From Salinicola aestuarinus (GTDB lineage Bacteria > Pseudomonadota > Gammaproteobacteria > Pseudomonadales > Halomonadaceae): 64,000 nucleotides of DNA. Shown here piece after piece: positions 43,313 to 53,445 of the stretch. The stretch covers positions 107,027 to 171,026 of the forward strand of contig NZ_PZJP01000003.1 of the NCBI RefSeq assembly GCF_003206645.1, in the 5' to 3' direction. The notes beneath the pieces were generated by a model, which did no database searches, had not been told where the DNA came from, and worked only from the letters and a program-made list of their open reading frames with translations. Positions within the stretch are counted from its first letter, which is position 1. Each line of letters begins with the position of its first letter. The position numbers and the translations under genes are program-made.

Positions 43313-44391
43313 TCGGCGCGTGGCGACAGGGGAGCGTCCGTCTCGCCGCCGTGACTCGAGGCTCTGGCCAGCGACTCGACCACCTCGGCGATCACCGCGA
43401 TGGTGTCGCCCATGCCAACCTTGGCCGGAAAGCGCCGGGCGATCAGCACCCCGTCCCGCTCAGCGTGATAAACGACCGGCTCGGCGCCGGTGCGGGTCAT
43501 GTCATAGACCCTGGCGATGACGTCGCCGTGCGCCACCGTGTCGCCCAGCGCCACGGTCAGCTCCAGCAGCCCGGCGTGCTCGCTCTGCACGTAACAGCTC
43601 GCGTCCGGCATATCGAGATAGGTCATCGGTTCGGCGGGCGCCGCCTCGTCGCTCTCGCTGGGTTTGCCGGCCAGCAGTCCGTAGTGGACCAGAAAGCGGT
43701 GAACGCCCCGCTCGGTAACGGCGAGGCTCTGCGGCGTCGAGGTGCCGCCACCGCCGAGTTCGGTGGTGACGAAGATCTTGCCCTGGGACTCGACGGCGGT
43801 GTCGTAGAGTCGCGTGGCGTCGAGCTCGAACATCATCATCGCGTAGGGCGCACCGAAGGCGATGGCGCCGGCGAGGCTCGCGTCTTCCTGCGCCAGATCG
43901 TCGAGCCGGTGCGCGGCGGCGAACGGGACGATGTCCAGGGTGCGTCCGCCGGAGTGCAGATCCAGCGCCACGTCGCACATCGGTACCAGCACGCGGCTGA
44001 AGTAGTCGGCGATCTGGCTGGTCACGCCGCCGTTGGGGTCGCCGGGAAAGCTGCGGTTGAGGTTGCCGCCGTCCAGCGGCGAGGTGCGCTTGCCCGCTTC
44101 CGCCGCCGGGACGTTCATCATCGGCACGATGATCACGCGGCCTCGCACGTCTTCCGCCTTCAGCGAGCTTGCGAGCTTCAGCAACGCGGTGATGCCCTCG
44201 TACTCGTCGCCGTGATTCCCACCGGTCAGCAGCGCCGTCGGCCCCTCGCCATTGGCGACCACGGTGATGGGGATCATCACCGCTCCCCAGGCGGACTCGT
44301 CCACGGAAATGGGGAGTTTCAGAAAGCCGTGCTGGACACCCTCGGCATCGAAGTCGACGGTGGCGCTGATAGGGCTGGGGCGCGTGGACAT
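43309..44391 (-). CDS. doeB: N-acetyl-L-2,4-diaminobutyrate deacetylase DoeB
   Basis: The 360-residue enzyme is of the succinylglutamate desuccinylase/aspartoacylase family, with zinc ligands in GGNHGDEYEG (His, Glu) and VALDLHSGG (His), and RSFPGDPNG for the substrate. DoeB removes the acetyl group from N-acetyl-diaminobutyrate produced by DoeA, giving 2,4-diaminobutyrate. ATG at 44391 with AGGAG is preferred to the GTG two codons upstream. It follows doeA by 87 bases and overlaps doeX by four. Confidence 0.94.
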   Translation of the reverse strand: MSTRPSPISATVDFDAEGVQHGFLKLPISVDESAWGAVMIPITVVANGEGPTALLTGGNHGDEYEGITALLKLASSLKAEDVRGRVIIVPMMNVPAAEAGKRTSPLDGGNLNRSFPGDPNGGVTSQIADYFSRVLVPMCDVALDLHSGGRTLDIVPFAAAHRLDDLAQEDASLAGAIAFGAPYAMMMFELDATRLYDTAVESQGKIFVTTELGGGGTSTPQSLAVTERGVHRFLVHYGLLAGKPSESDEAAPAEPMTYLDMPDASCYVQSEHAGLLELTVALGDTVAHGDVIARVYDMTRTGAEPVVYHAERDGVLIARRFPAKVGMGDTIAVIAEVVESLARASSHGGETDAPLSPRAE

Positions 44392-44478
44392 GGTCACTCT
44401 CCTGGATTCTTAAGGGCGATCATCGGGCCGCCCGACCCGACGCGCGACATTGACGGTGTGGCGAAGCGCGGTGCGATC

Positions 44479-45678
44479 TCACTTCACGAAGAGCTGGCGG
44501 GGGAACTCGCAGAGCGGTTCGGCGCCGTTTTCGGTAATCAGAATGCTCTCGGTGATCTCGAGTCCCCAGTCGTCCATCCACATGCCGGGCATGAAGTGGA
44601 ACGTCATGCCGGGCTCGAGAATCGTCTCGTCGGAAGGACGCAGGCTCATGGTGCGCTCGCCCCAGTCCGGCGGATAGCTGATGCCGATGGGGTAGCCGCA
44701 GCGGGCGCCCCCACGGTCGAAGCCGTACTTGTCCATCGCCGCGCCCAGCGCCAGGGCGATATCGGCGCAGCGATTGCCGGGCTTGGCGACGGCCAGACCG
44801 TTCTCGATCCCTTCGAGCAGCGCCGATTCGCCGCGCAGAAACTCCCTCGGCGGCGTCCCCAGAAAGACGGTGCGCGACAGCGGCGCGTGATAGCGCTTGT
44901 AGCAGCCGGCAATCTCGAAGAACGTCCCCTCGCCCTTGCGAAACGGGGTGTCGTCCCAGGTCAGGTGCGGGGCGGCCGCGTCGCTGCCAGTGGGCAACAG
45001 CGGCACGATGGCCGGATAGTCCCCGCCGTAGACGACACCGTTGGGGTCGGTCCACCCCTCGGTGCCCACGCGGTAGATCTCGGAGACCAGCTTACTCTTG
45101 GCGAGTCCGGGCTCGATCATCTCGATGATGCGGCTGTGCATGCCTTCGACGATGCGCGCCGCCGTGCGCATATAGGCGATCTCCTGGGGCGACTTGATCG
45201 CGCGGCACCAGTTGACCAACGCGGTGGCATCCTCGAGATGCGCATGCGGCAGCTGCTTGACCAGGCTGACGTACGCCTTGGCCGAGAAATAGTAGTTGTC
45301 CATCTCGAGCCCGACGCAGCCGTTGTGCCAGCCGTACTCCGGCAGCACCGACTGAGCCAGATACTCCATCGGGTGCATCTCGGGATTCTGGACGTAGTAG
45401 TCCGGGTAATAGCGCACCCGTTGCTCGTCCATCCAGCAGGTTCGCCAGGCGCCGTTGGCATCCTGACGTCGACCGTACCAGACCGGCTCCCCCTCGAGTC
45501 CCACCAGCACGCACTGATGGACATAGAACGACCAGCCGTCGTAGCCGGTCAGCCAGGCCATGTTGGAGGGGTCGCTGACGATGAGGACGTCGAGCCCGCG
45601 ACTGGCCATCGATACGCGAACCTTGTGCAGGCGGCTGGCGTACTCTTCACGGGTAAAAGGCAGGGAAACCTGGAACAT
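44479..45678 (-). CDS. doeA: Ectoine hydrolase DoeA
   Basis: The 399-residue protein has the two domains of the M24/creatinase fold: an N-terminal creatinase-like domain (SDPSNMAWLTGYDGWSFYVHQ) and a C-terminal pita-bread domain (PHLTWDDTPFRKGEGTFFEIAGCYKRYHAPLSRTVFLGTPP). The usual five metal ligands of M24 aminopeptidases are not all present, as in creatinase. DoeA (EutD) opens the ectoine ring to N-acetyl-diaminobutyrate. It is the first gene of the doeA-doeB-doeX unit and has a 318-base gap to the divergent reductase gene. Confidence 0.95.
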   Translation of the reverse strand: MFQVSLPFTREEYASRLHKVRVSMASRGLDVLIVSDPSNMAWLTGYDGWSFYVHQCVLVGLEGEPVWYGRRQDANGAWRTCWMDEQRVRYYPDYYVQNPEMHPMEYLAQSVLPEYGWHNGCVGLEMDNYYFSAKAYVSLVKQLPHAHLEDATALVNWCRAIKSPQEIAYMRTAARIVEGMHSRIIEMIEPGLAKSKLVSEIYRVGTEGWTDPNGVVYGGDYPAIVPLLPTGSDAAAPHLTWDDTPFRKGEGTFFEIAGCYKRYHAPLSRTVFLGTPPREFLRGESALLEGIENGLAVAKPGNRCADIALALGAAMDKYGFDRGGARCGYPIGISYPPDWGERTMSLRPSDETILEPGMTFHFMPGMWMDDWGLEITESILITENGAEPLCEFPRQLFVK

Positions 45679-45996
45679 GAGGCGACTCGACTAACGAAAC
45701 CGAATTGTAAGGACGCAGGCCGTCGAGGGGATCGAGCCAAACCTGTCCTGCCACTTGCCGGCCGAGGTGTGAAATCGCCGCTGGCGCGGTGCGCCGTGGC
45801 GATTGTCGACCGTTGCATCGCCAACGATAGTAGCATCGCCTCGCGTGGCGCCGTCAAAAGCTTTATTGCCTCTCACGCCGGTACCCGCGCGGGGTTTCGA
45901 CCGCCTCAGCGACGACGCCGAACACGCGGATCGGTTAGGCTGAAATAACGACACGGGTGATCTTCACCTCGTTAAATCCCTACCACTGGAGCTGAC
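45679..45996. other. Divergent promoter region between doeA and ghrA-like gene
   Basis: The 318 bases hold no gene. On the minus strand a TACAAT sequence about 30 bases before doeA could be its -10 element. A pair of NNGCATCGCC direct repeats (45813-45822 and 45831-45840) lies mid-region. The plus-strand leader ends with CTGGAG before the reductase start. I see no clear Lrp-type operator. Confidence 0.5.
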
Positions 45997-46938
45997 ATGC
46001 GCGTTTTGATCTATCACCGAGACGGCGAAGCGTGGCGCGACGTGCTGCGCGCGCGACTGCCGGAGGCCAGCGTCGAGATCGCCGGCGAGAGCGGCAACCC
46101 ACAGGCCGATTTTCTCGTCGCGTGGAAGCCGCCCGCCTCGCTCTTCGAAGAGCAGACGCGGCTCAAGGGCATCGTCAACCTCGGTGCCGGCGTCGATGCG
46201 CTGCTCCAGAACCCCGCGCTGCCCCGCGAGACACCCATCGTCAAGCTGCGCGATGCTGGCATGGGCGAACTGATCGCGGACTATGTGCGCTACGGCGTCT
46301 TTCACTTCCAGCGCGACTTCGACCGCTACCGCCGTCAGCAGGCAGCCTGCGAGTGGCGTGAGTTCGACGTCGTCGACAAGGACGACTGGGGCGTTGGCGT
46401 GCTCGGGCTCGGCGCCATCGGCACCCGCGTCGCCGAGGCGCTGGCGGCGGATGGCTTCCCGGTCCACGGCTGGAGCCGCTCACCCAAGCAGCTCGAGACC
46501 ATCACCTGCCATGACGGCGACGACGGGCTCGACGCCCTGCTCGGCCAGGTTCGAACGCTGGTCACGCTGTTGCCGGACACCCCGGCGACGCGGCAGATCG
46601 TCAATCGCGACACGCTTGCCAAGCTTGCGCCCGGGGCCAGCCTGATCAATCCCGGCCGCGGCACGCTGATCGACGAGGCCGCGCTGCTCGAGGCCTTGGG
46701 TGACGGAGAGCGCGAAGGCGAGGACGAAGGCCGTCTGCGCGGCGCTCTGCTGGATGCTTTCCCGACCGAGCCGCTCGCCGCCGACAGCCCGCTCTGGACG
46801 CACCCGCGCATTCTCGTCACTCCGCACATGGCGGGCCCGACACCGCTTGGCGCCGCGGCAGATCAGGTCGCCGATGCGCTTGCCGCCATGGCTCGCGGCG
46901 AGCCGGTCAAGACCATCGATCCCGACGCGGGATATTGA
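45997..46938 (+). CDS. ghrA: Glyoxylate/hydroxypyruvate reductase A
   Basis: The 313-residue D-2-hydroxyacid dehydrogenase has the GhrA pattern: N-terminal VLIYHRDGEAW, NLGAGVDALL, the NAD(P) motif VGVLGLGAIGTRVAEAL, the catalytic Arg in INPGRGTLIDE and Glu/His in TPHMAGPTPL. It reduces glyoxylate and hydroxypyruvate with NADPH. Near residue 235 an acidic insert (GEREGEDEGR) interrupts the usual short loop. It is divergent from doeA; whether it takes part in ectoine use is not known. Confidence 0.9.
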   Translation: MRVLIYHRDGEAWRDVLRARLPEASVEIAGESGNPQADFLVAWKPPASLFEEQTRLKGIVNLGAGVDALLQNPALPRETPIVKLRDAGMGELIADYVRYGVFHFQRDFDRYRRQQAACEWREFDVVDKDDWGVGVLGLGAIGTRVAEALAADGFPVHGWSRSPKQLETITCHDGDDGLDALLGQVRTLVTLLPDTPATRQIVNRDTLAKLAPGASLINPGRGTLIDEAALLEALGDGEREGEDEGRLRGALLDAFPTEPLAADSPLWTHPRILVTPHMAGPTPLGAAADQVADALAAMARGEPVKTIDPDAGY

Positions 46939-47010
46939 GGCGGTTGATCGATCCAACGATCGCCCTACCTCGAAAAGCGCGCATTCGATTACAATTCGCC
47001 CGCTAACAGT

Positions 47011-47044
47011 CAAGGGAAACAACGATGCAAGGGAAACAACGATG
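47011..47044 (+). repeat. 17-base tandem duplication at the gcd start
   Basis: CAAGGGAAACAACGATG is present at 47011-47027 and again, exactly, at 47028-47044. Each copy has a Shine-Dalgarno-like AAGGGA and an ATG; the second ATG is the gcd start. Confidence 0.96.
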
Positions 47045-47045
47045 A
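47025..47045 (+). CDS. Six-codon leader cistron overlapping gcd
   Basis: The ATG of the first duplicate opens a short frame, Met-Gln-Gly-Lys-Gln-Arg, and stops at TGA 47043-47045, which overlaps the gcd ATG as ATGA. It has the same ribosome site as gcd. It may couple gcd translation to its own, or take ribosomes from it. Its existence as a translated unit is inferred. Confidence 0.4.
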   Translation: MQGKQR

Positions 47046-49474
47046 AAAGAGAGAAAACGGGTGTCTCGGCACCGGTCCGACTGGTGCTGATACTGATCGG
47101 CGCGGTCATCGCGCTGCTCGGCCTGGGCCTCGTCATTGGCGGGGGCATGCTGATCGGTCGTGGCGGTAGCTGGTACTACTTGCTCATGGGCCTCGCCCTG
47201 CTGGCCACCGGCGTCGAAATCGTCCGCGGTGGCGTCATGGCGCTGGCTATCTATCTGGTCGCTTTCCTCGCCACGGTCATCTGGGCATTCTGGGAAGCCG
47301 GACTCGACTTCTGGGCGCTTCACGCGCGTCTTTTCGCTTTCCTCTGCATTCTGTTCGTCCTGCTGCTGATTCAGCCACTGCTGCTCAAGCGCGCGGGCTA
47401 TCAGAGTCGCAAGGGCTTGAGCCTGGGCGCCGCGGGTATCGCGCTGCTCGCCATCGTCGGCATGACCTGGGGCATGTTCCAGCCGCATGGCATTCACAAC
47501 GCGGTCGCCGACACCGGCAAGACACCGGTCACCGACGCGACACGTCAGCAGAACTGGGATCACTACGGCAGCGGCGGCGATCAGAATCGCTTCGCGGCCC
47601 TCGACCAGATCAATCGCGACAACGTCGACGAGCTGGAGGTCGCCTGGACCTTCCGCACCGGCGAAACGCCGATCAACACTGACGGCAGCAGTCTGGAAGA
47701 TCAGAACACACCGCTGCAGGTGGGCAATTCCGTTTATCTCTGCACGGCCTCCAACACCGTGATCTCCGTCGACGCCACCACTGGCGACGAACAGTGGCGC
47801 CACGAGTTCCCGACCGACACCAAGACCTGGGTTCGCTGCCGTGGCCTGGCCTATTTCGACGCCGATCAGCCGCTCACGCAGCCGCAGGCGCCGGATTCCA
47901 CCCCGGTGACGCCAGTCGATACCTCGACCGACACGGCCTGCCCGCGACGCGTCTTCATGAACACCATCGACGCCCAGCTGGTCGCCCTGAATGCCGACAC
48001 CGGCGAGCTCTGCGCGGATTTCGGTGACGAGGGCACCATCGATCTCAAGCAACATCTGGGCAATGCCGAATCGCCGCTGTATTCGATGACCTCTCCGCCG
48101 CTGGTGGCCGGTACCACCGTTGTCGTCGGCGGCCGCGTTGCCGATAACGTCGCCCTCGACATGCCCGGCGGCGTGATGCGCGGCTTTGACGTGATCACCG
48201 GCGAGATGAAGTGGGCCTTCGATCCGGGTAACCCGGAGCAGCGCGAGGCGCCGAGCGATAACGAGATCTATGCTCGCTCGACCCCCAACGTTTGGGCACC
48301 GATGACCTTTGATGCCTGGTCGAACACAGTGTTCATGCCGGTCGGCAGCGCTGCCATCGACCTGTGGGGCGTGGACCGCTCGCCGGAAGATGAAGCCTAT
48401 GGCGCGACGATGCTGGCGCTCGATGCGACCACGGGTGACGAGAAGTGGCGCTATCAGACCGTGCACCACGATCTGTGGGATTTCGACGTGCCGATGCAGC
48501 CGACGCTGATCGACTTCCCCGAAGAGGATGGCAGCACGACGCCCGCGCTGACCTTCGGTACCAAGGCCGGGCAAATCTTTGTGCTCGACCGTCTCACCGG
48601 TGAGCCGCTGACCGAGGTCGTCGAGAAGGACGTCAAGCCGGCCAGCATCCCTAACGAGAACTATGCGCTCAAGCAGCCGCTCTCCGTGGGCATGCCGCAG
48701 ATCGGTGCGCAGACGCTGACCGAAGCCGACATGTGGGGCGCAACGCCCTTCGACCAGCTGATGTGCCGCTACATCTTCAAGGGCTATCGCTACGAGGGCC
48801 TCTACACCGCACCGGATACCGACTACTCGCTCTCCTTCCCCGGCTCGCTGGGCGGCATGAACTGGGGCGGCGTCTCCTATGACCCCACCGCCGACACGCT
48901 CTATGTCAATGACATGCGCCTCGGCCTGTACGTCCACATGGAGCCGCAGGACGAGGGCGCCGAGGCGTCGGACGGCGACGAGTCGGTGAACGCCGGCATG
49001 GGCGCGGTCCCGCTCAAGGGCACGCCCTACTCGGTCATCAAGGATCGTTTCCTGTCGCCGCTGGGCATTCCCTGCCAGGAGCCGCCGTTTGGCACGTTGA
49101 CCTCCATCGACATGCAGACGCGCAGCGTTAACTGGGAAGTGCCGTTGGGTACGGTTCAAGACACGGAGCTGTTTGGTACTAAAATGCAGCTGCCGATCCC
49201 CATCGGCATGCCGACCATTGGTGGTTCGATGACCACGCAGGGTGGGCTGACCTTCTTCGCCGCCACGCAGGACAACTGGTTGCGTGCGTTCGATTCTGCA
49301 ACGGGTGAAGAGATCTGGAAGGCGCGTTTACCGGTGGGCAGTCAGGGGACGCCGATCTCCTATATCTCGCCGGAGACCGGCAAGCAGTACGTCATTATCT
49401 CGGCGGGCGGTGCGCGACAGTCGCCGGATCGCGGCGACTACGTCATCGCCTACGCACTGCCGGACACGAACTGA
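47042..49474 (+). CDS. gcd: Membrane-bound PQQ-dependent glucose dehydrogenase
   Basis: The 810-residue protein has five N-terminal membrane helices (residues 9-150) and a periplasmic PQQ eight-bladed propeller. Family marks are WDHYGSGGDQNRFAALDQINRDNVDELEVAW, the tryptophan-docking-like AWAPMTFD and TVHHDLWDFDVP repeats, and GTRGAGNQPY-like ends here as GGSMTTQGGLTFFAAT. It oxidises glucose to gluconolactone, passing electrons to ubiquinone. The ATG at 47042 follows a duplicated ribosome site. A terminator follows. Gluconate genes lie at the end of the window, completing a periplasmic oxidation route. Confidence 0.95.
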   Translation: MKREKTGVSAPVRLVLILIGAVIALLGLGLVIGGGMLIGRGGSWYYLLMGLALLATGVEIVRGGVMALAIYLVAFLATVIWAFWEAGLDFWALHARLFAFLCILFVLLLIQPLLLKRAGYQSRKGLSLGAAGIALLAIVGMTWGMFQPHGIHNAVADTGKTPVTDATRQQNWDHYGSGGDQNRFAALDQINRDNVDELEVAWTFRTGETPINTDGSSLEDQNTPLQVGNSVYLCTASNTVISVDATTGDEQWRHEFPTDTKTWVRCRGLAYFDADQPLTQPQAPDSTPVTPVDTSTDTACPRRVFMNTIDAQLVALNADTGELCADFGDEGTIDLKQHLGNAESPLYSMTSPPLVAGTTVVVGGRVADNVALDMPGGVMRGFDVITGEMKWAFDPGNPEQREAPSDNEIYARSTPNVWAPMTFDAWSNTVFMPVGSAAIDLWGVDRSPEDEAYGATMLALDATTGDEKWRYQTVHHDLWDFDVPMQPTLIDFPEEDGSTTPALTFGTKAGQIFVLDRLTGEPLTEVVEKDVKPASIPNENYALKQPLSVGMPQIGAQTLTEADMWGATPFDQLMCRYIFKGYRYEGLYTAPDTDYSLSFPGSLGGMNWGGVSYDPTADTLYVNDMRLGLYVHMEPQDEGAEASDGDESVNAGMGAVPLKGTPYSVIKDRFLSPLGIPCQEPPFGTLTSIDMQTRSVNWEVPLGTVQDTELFGTKMQLPIPIGMPTIGGSMTTQGGLTFFAATQDNWLRAFDSATGEEIWKARLPVGSQGTPISYISPETGKQYVIISAGGARQSPDRGDYVIAYALPDTN

Positions 49475-49501
49475 ACGCGACAGTCGATCCTTAACGACAA
49501 C

Positions 49502-49524
49502 AAGGGGCCTTCGGGCCCCTTTTT
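49502..49524 (+). terminator. Intrinsic terminator after gcd
   Basis: AAGGGGCC pairs with GGCCCCTT around a TTCG loop and is followed by more T bases, 27 bases after the gcd stop. Confidence 0.93.
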
Positions 49525-49731
49525 CGTGTCGGCCAGTGTCATCCCTGGTTCGCCATCGGCGACTGCGCGAGCCCTGAGGCGTAGGGCATGAGGCATGAGG
49601 GCACCGATCCAAAGGCTCTCTTCTTTCTGTCGCCCCCTAACTCTCCGTCGCCCCCCGCGCTGACGGAACGTATCGCGCTGACAGGCATCCCAAGAGGCAG
49701 CGTTCGTTACGTCTACCTGGAGCCAAGCTGC

Positions 49732-50451
49732 ATGTCCTGTGTCACTTCTCGGTTCGTCTTCCTGCTGATCAGTCTGGCGCTCGCCCTGTGCAGCCCCTTC
49801 ACCATGGCCGCCCCGCAGCCTTTCACGGCGCACTATTCGCTGGATATCGACGGTTGGCCGACGATAGGGATTACCCATACGCTTTCGCGGCAAGGGGCGA
49901 TGTGGGAGAGCGCCATGACCGCGAGTCTCAAGGTGGCGAGCGGCGAAGAGCGCAGTCGCTTCACCCTCGAGGGCGACAGCGTCGACGCCCGGGACTACCG
50001 CAGCCGCTACGCACTCTTCGGCATCGGCGACGATTATCATCTCGACCGCGAGCAACTCACCGAGCAGCCGGACCGTCAGGCGGCGCTCTTCATGCTGTCG
50101 CGCCAAGCCCCAAAGGCCCGCTGCACCCATCCGCAGGTCTCTCCCTGCGAGCTGGTCTATCAGGACCACAAGGGGCGCAGGAAGACGCTCGACTACCGCG
50201 TCACCGACCAATCGGAGGTGACCGCACCCGCGGGGCACTTCCCGGGGGTGACGGTGGACACCTGGGACCCGGAGAAACGCGACCGTCATCTGTTTCTCAC
50301 CTTCCACCGCGAGCACCCCGGTCTGCTGCTGGGTAGCCACTACGTGCGCGACGGGGAACAGACCAGCCAGCTCACGCTGGACGCGGTCAGCCTGAGCGAC
50401 GAATCAGCGCCTGAGCAACGGCTGAGCGAATCCGCCCCCGCCGATGACTGA
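49732..50451 (+). CDS. DUF3108 exported protein
   Basis: The 239-residue protein has a signal peptide (FVFLLISLALALCSPFTMAA) and a DUF3108 beta-rich body (FTAHYSLDIDGWPTIGITHTLSRQGAMWE, then DDYHLDREQLTE, RKTLDYRVTDQ and LPG-like APAGHFPGVTVD). These proteins are periplasmic and of unknown role. The start at 49732 with GGAG upstream is preferred; the open frame back to 49588 adds no plausible residues. Followed by lysO on the same strand 113 bases later. Confidence 0.85.
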   Translation: MSCVTSRFVFLLISLALALCSPFTMAAPQPFTAHYSLDIDGWPTIGITHTLSRQGAMWESAMTASLKVASGEERSRFTLEGDSVDARDYRSRYALFGIGDDYHLDREQLTEQPDRQAALFMLSRQAPKARCTHPQVSPCELVYQDHKGRRKTLDYRVTDQSEVTAPAGHFPGVTVDTWDPEKRDRHLFLTFHREHPGLLLGSHYVRDGEQTSQLTLDAVSLSDESAPEQRLSESAPADD

Positions 50452-50564
50452 GCGCTGCCCTCTTCCCTGGCGCATCTGAATCTTCTAAAGTCTTGATCTT
50501 CAACGGACACCGCGTCATGCAGCGTCCGTTTTTTTCGTCGTGTGAACTGCCGAGAGAGGGCGTG

Positions 50565-51494
50565 ATGCTGCTGGGGCTTTTGTGGATACTGCTGCCGCTG
50601 GTCGTGGGCTATCTGATTCCGCTACGCGACGAGCGCATCAAGCGCGGTATCGACAGCGGCGTCAACGCGTCGGTCTACGTCATTCTGTTCCTGATGGGAC
50701 TCGGGCTCGGCGCCATGAACGACCTCCTCGGCCAGCTCTCGCGCATCGGCACGACGGCGCTGACGCTCTTTGCGATCATTTCGCCGCTCAATCTGGCCGT
50801 GCTCGCCTGGCTGGGCCGCTTTCGGTTGGCGCGGGTCGAGCGCATCGAGGGGCACGACGCCCCGGCTACCGGCAGCAAGTGGCAGGCGATGAAGGGCTCG
50901 CTGATGCTCGCCGGCGTGGTGCTACTCGGGGTGCTGATCGGCGCCGCCATCCAGCTCGCCGGCTGGCACCCGGCCGCTGCGGCGGAAACGCTGGCCACCT
51001 GGGCGCTCTACGCTCTGCTCGCGCTGATCGGCTGTCAACTGCGTAACTCCGGACTCGGGCTACGCCAGATCCTGCTCAACCGACTGGGGCTGGCGATCGC
51101 GGTCGGGGTTGTCTTGAGTTCGATGGTTGCCGGTCTGATCGCCGCGCCGCTGCTGTCGCTGCCCTGGAATCAGGGCATGGCAATGGCCGCCGGCTTTGGC
51201 TGGTACTCGCTGTCAGGCATTCTGATCGGCGATCAGCTTGGACCCGTGCTGGGCGGCGCCGCGTTTTTCAACGACCTGGCGCGGGAGCTGGTGGCGTTTC
51301 TGCTGGTACCGCTTTTCATCCGCCGCGCGGTGCCGCTCGCAGTAGGCTACAGCGGCGCGACCTCGATGGATTTCACCCTGCCTGTGATTCAGCAGTATGG
51401 TGGCATCGCCTGTGTGCCGGTCGCCATCGTCAGCGGCTTTCTGCTGTCGCTGCTCTCACCGCCACTGACCCTCTTTCTGCTATCGCTCTCCTGA
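50565..51494 (+). CDS. lysO: LysO-like lysine exporter
   Basis: The 309-residue protein has eight to nine membrane helices and the LysO (YbjE) layout: an N-terminal LLGLLWILLPLVVGYLIP, then the second half with CQLRNSGLGLRQILLNRLGLAIAV, GFGWYSLSGILIGDQLGPVLGG, FFNDLARELVAF and GATSMDFTLPVIQQYGG. LysO exports lysine and toxic analogues. GAGAGGG precedes ATG at 50565. Followed by a perfect hairpin. Confidence 0.9.
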   Translation: MLLGLLWILLPLVVGYLIPLRDERIKRGIDSGVNASVYVILFLMGLGLGAMNDLLGQLSRIGTTALTLFAIISPLNLAVLAWLGRFRLARVERIEGHDAPATGSKWQAMKGSLMLAGVVLLGVLIGAAIQLAGWHPAAAAETLATWALYALLALIGCQLRNSGLGLRQILLNRLGLAIAVGVVLSSMVAGLIAAPLLSLPWNQGMAMAAGFGWYSLSGILIGDQLGPVLGGAAFFNDLARELVAFLLVPLFIRRAVPLAVGYSGATSMDFTLPVIQQYGGIACVPVAIVSGFLLSLLSPPLTLFLLSLS

Positions 51495-51518
51495 CACGGT
51501 CTCTGGCGCCCAAACAAC

Positions 51519-51544
51519 AACACCCCGCCAATCGGCGGGGTGTT
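51519..51544. terminator. Perfect hairpin between lysO and the porin gene
   Basis: An 11-bp stem (AACACCCCGCC with its complement) and a 4-base loop lie 24 bases after the lysO stop and 80 before the end of the convergent porin gene. It probably terminates both. Confidence 0.85.
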
Positions 51545-51623
51545 GCATCAGGCGGGTGGCGGACAACGGTCGGGGCCTGAGGCTTCAGGACACCCCACCG
51601 GCCCGGTCCCCGTGGCGTGCCGG

Positions 51624-53207
<1,584 letters not shown>

Positions 53208-53375
53208 TCATTCGATCCGGCCGGCTGCTCGAAGTCCCGGCAGTCTTGTTGTACCCGCCGCTCAGGCGGGATCGAAATGGAACTTACATAGCCGTGGTTC
53301 AGGTTTCACTCCGACATTGGTCTCTGTGACAAAGGGTTATGAATCCATCGTCCAATGTCGCCATCGTGCCGCGAA

Positions 53376-53408
53376 AAGTACCTTTCGAGGTGGACTTGAA
53401 CGATTAAG
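53376..53408. promoter_or_regulatory. Candidate LacI-type operators before the ABC operon
   Basis: Two imperfect palindromes with central CG lie side by side: AAGTACCTTTCG... (53376-53397, 7 of 11 pairs) and CTTGAACGATTAAG (53395-53408, 5 of 7). LacI-family operators have this form. They lie 38-70 bases before the binding-protein start, where a repressor would act. The local LacI gene at 59.5 kb is the natural candidate. The evidence is weak. Confidence 0.3.
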
Positions 53409-53445
53409 CCAAGTAGCTGCCATTGGTTCTCCTGGAGGCGTTGTC

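Noticed and set aside
43351..45948. Open plus-strand frame of 865 codons antisense to doeA and doeB
   Set aside because: It is a shadow of GC-rich codon use; the opposite strand encodes two well-conserved enzymes with catalytic motifs. The translation has no domain and is rich in His, Arg and Gly.
47003..49159. Open minus-strand frame of 718 codons antisense to gcd
   Set aside because: It mirrors the gcd coding sequence; the product is low complexity and matches nothing, whereas gcd is complete.
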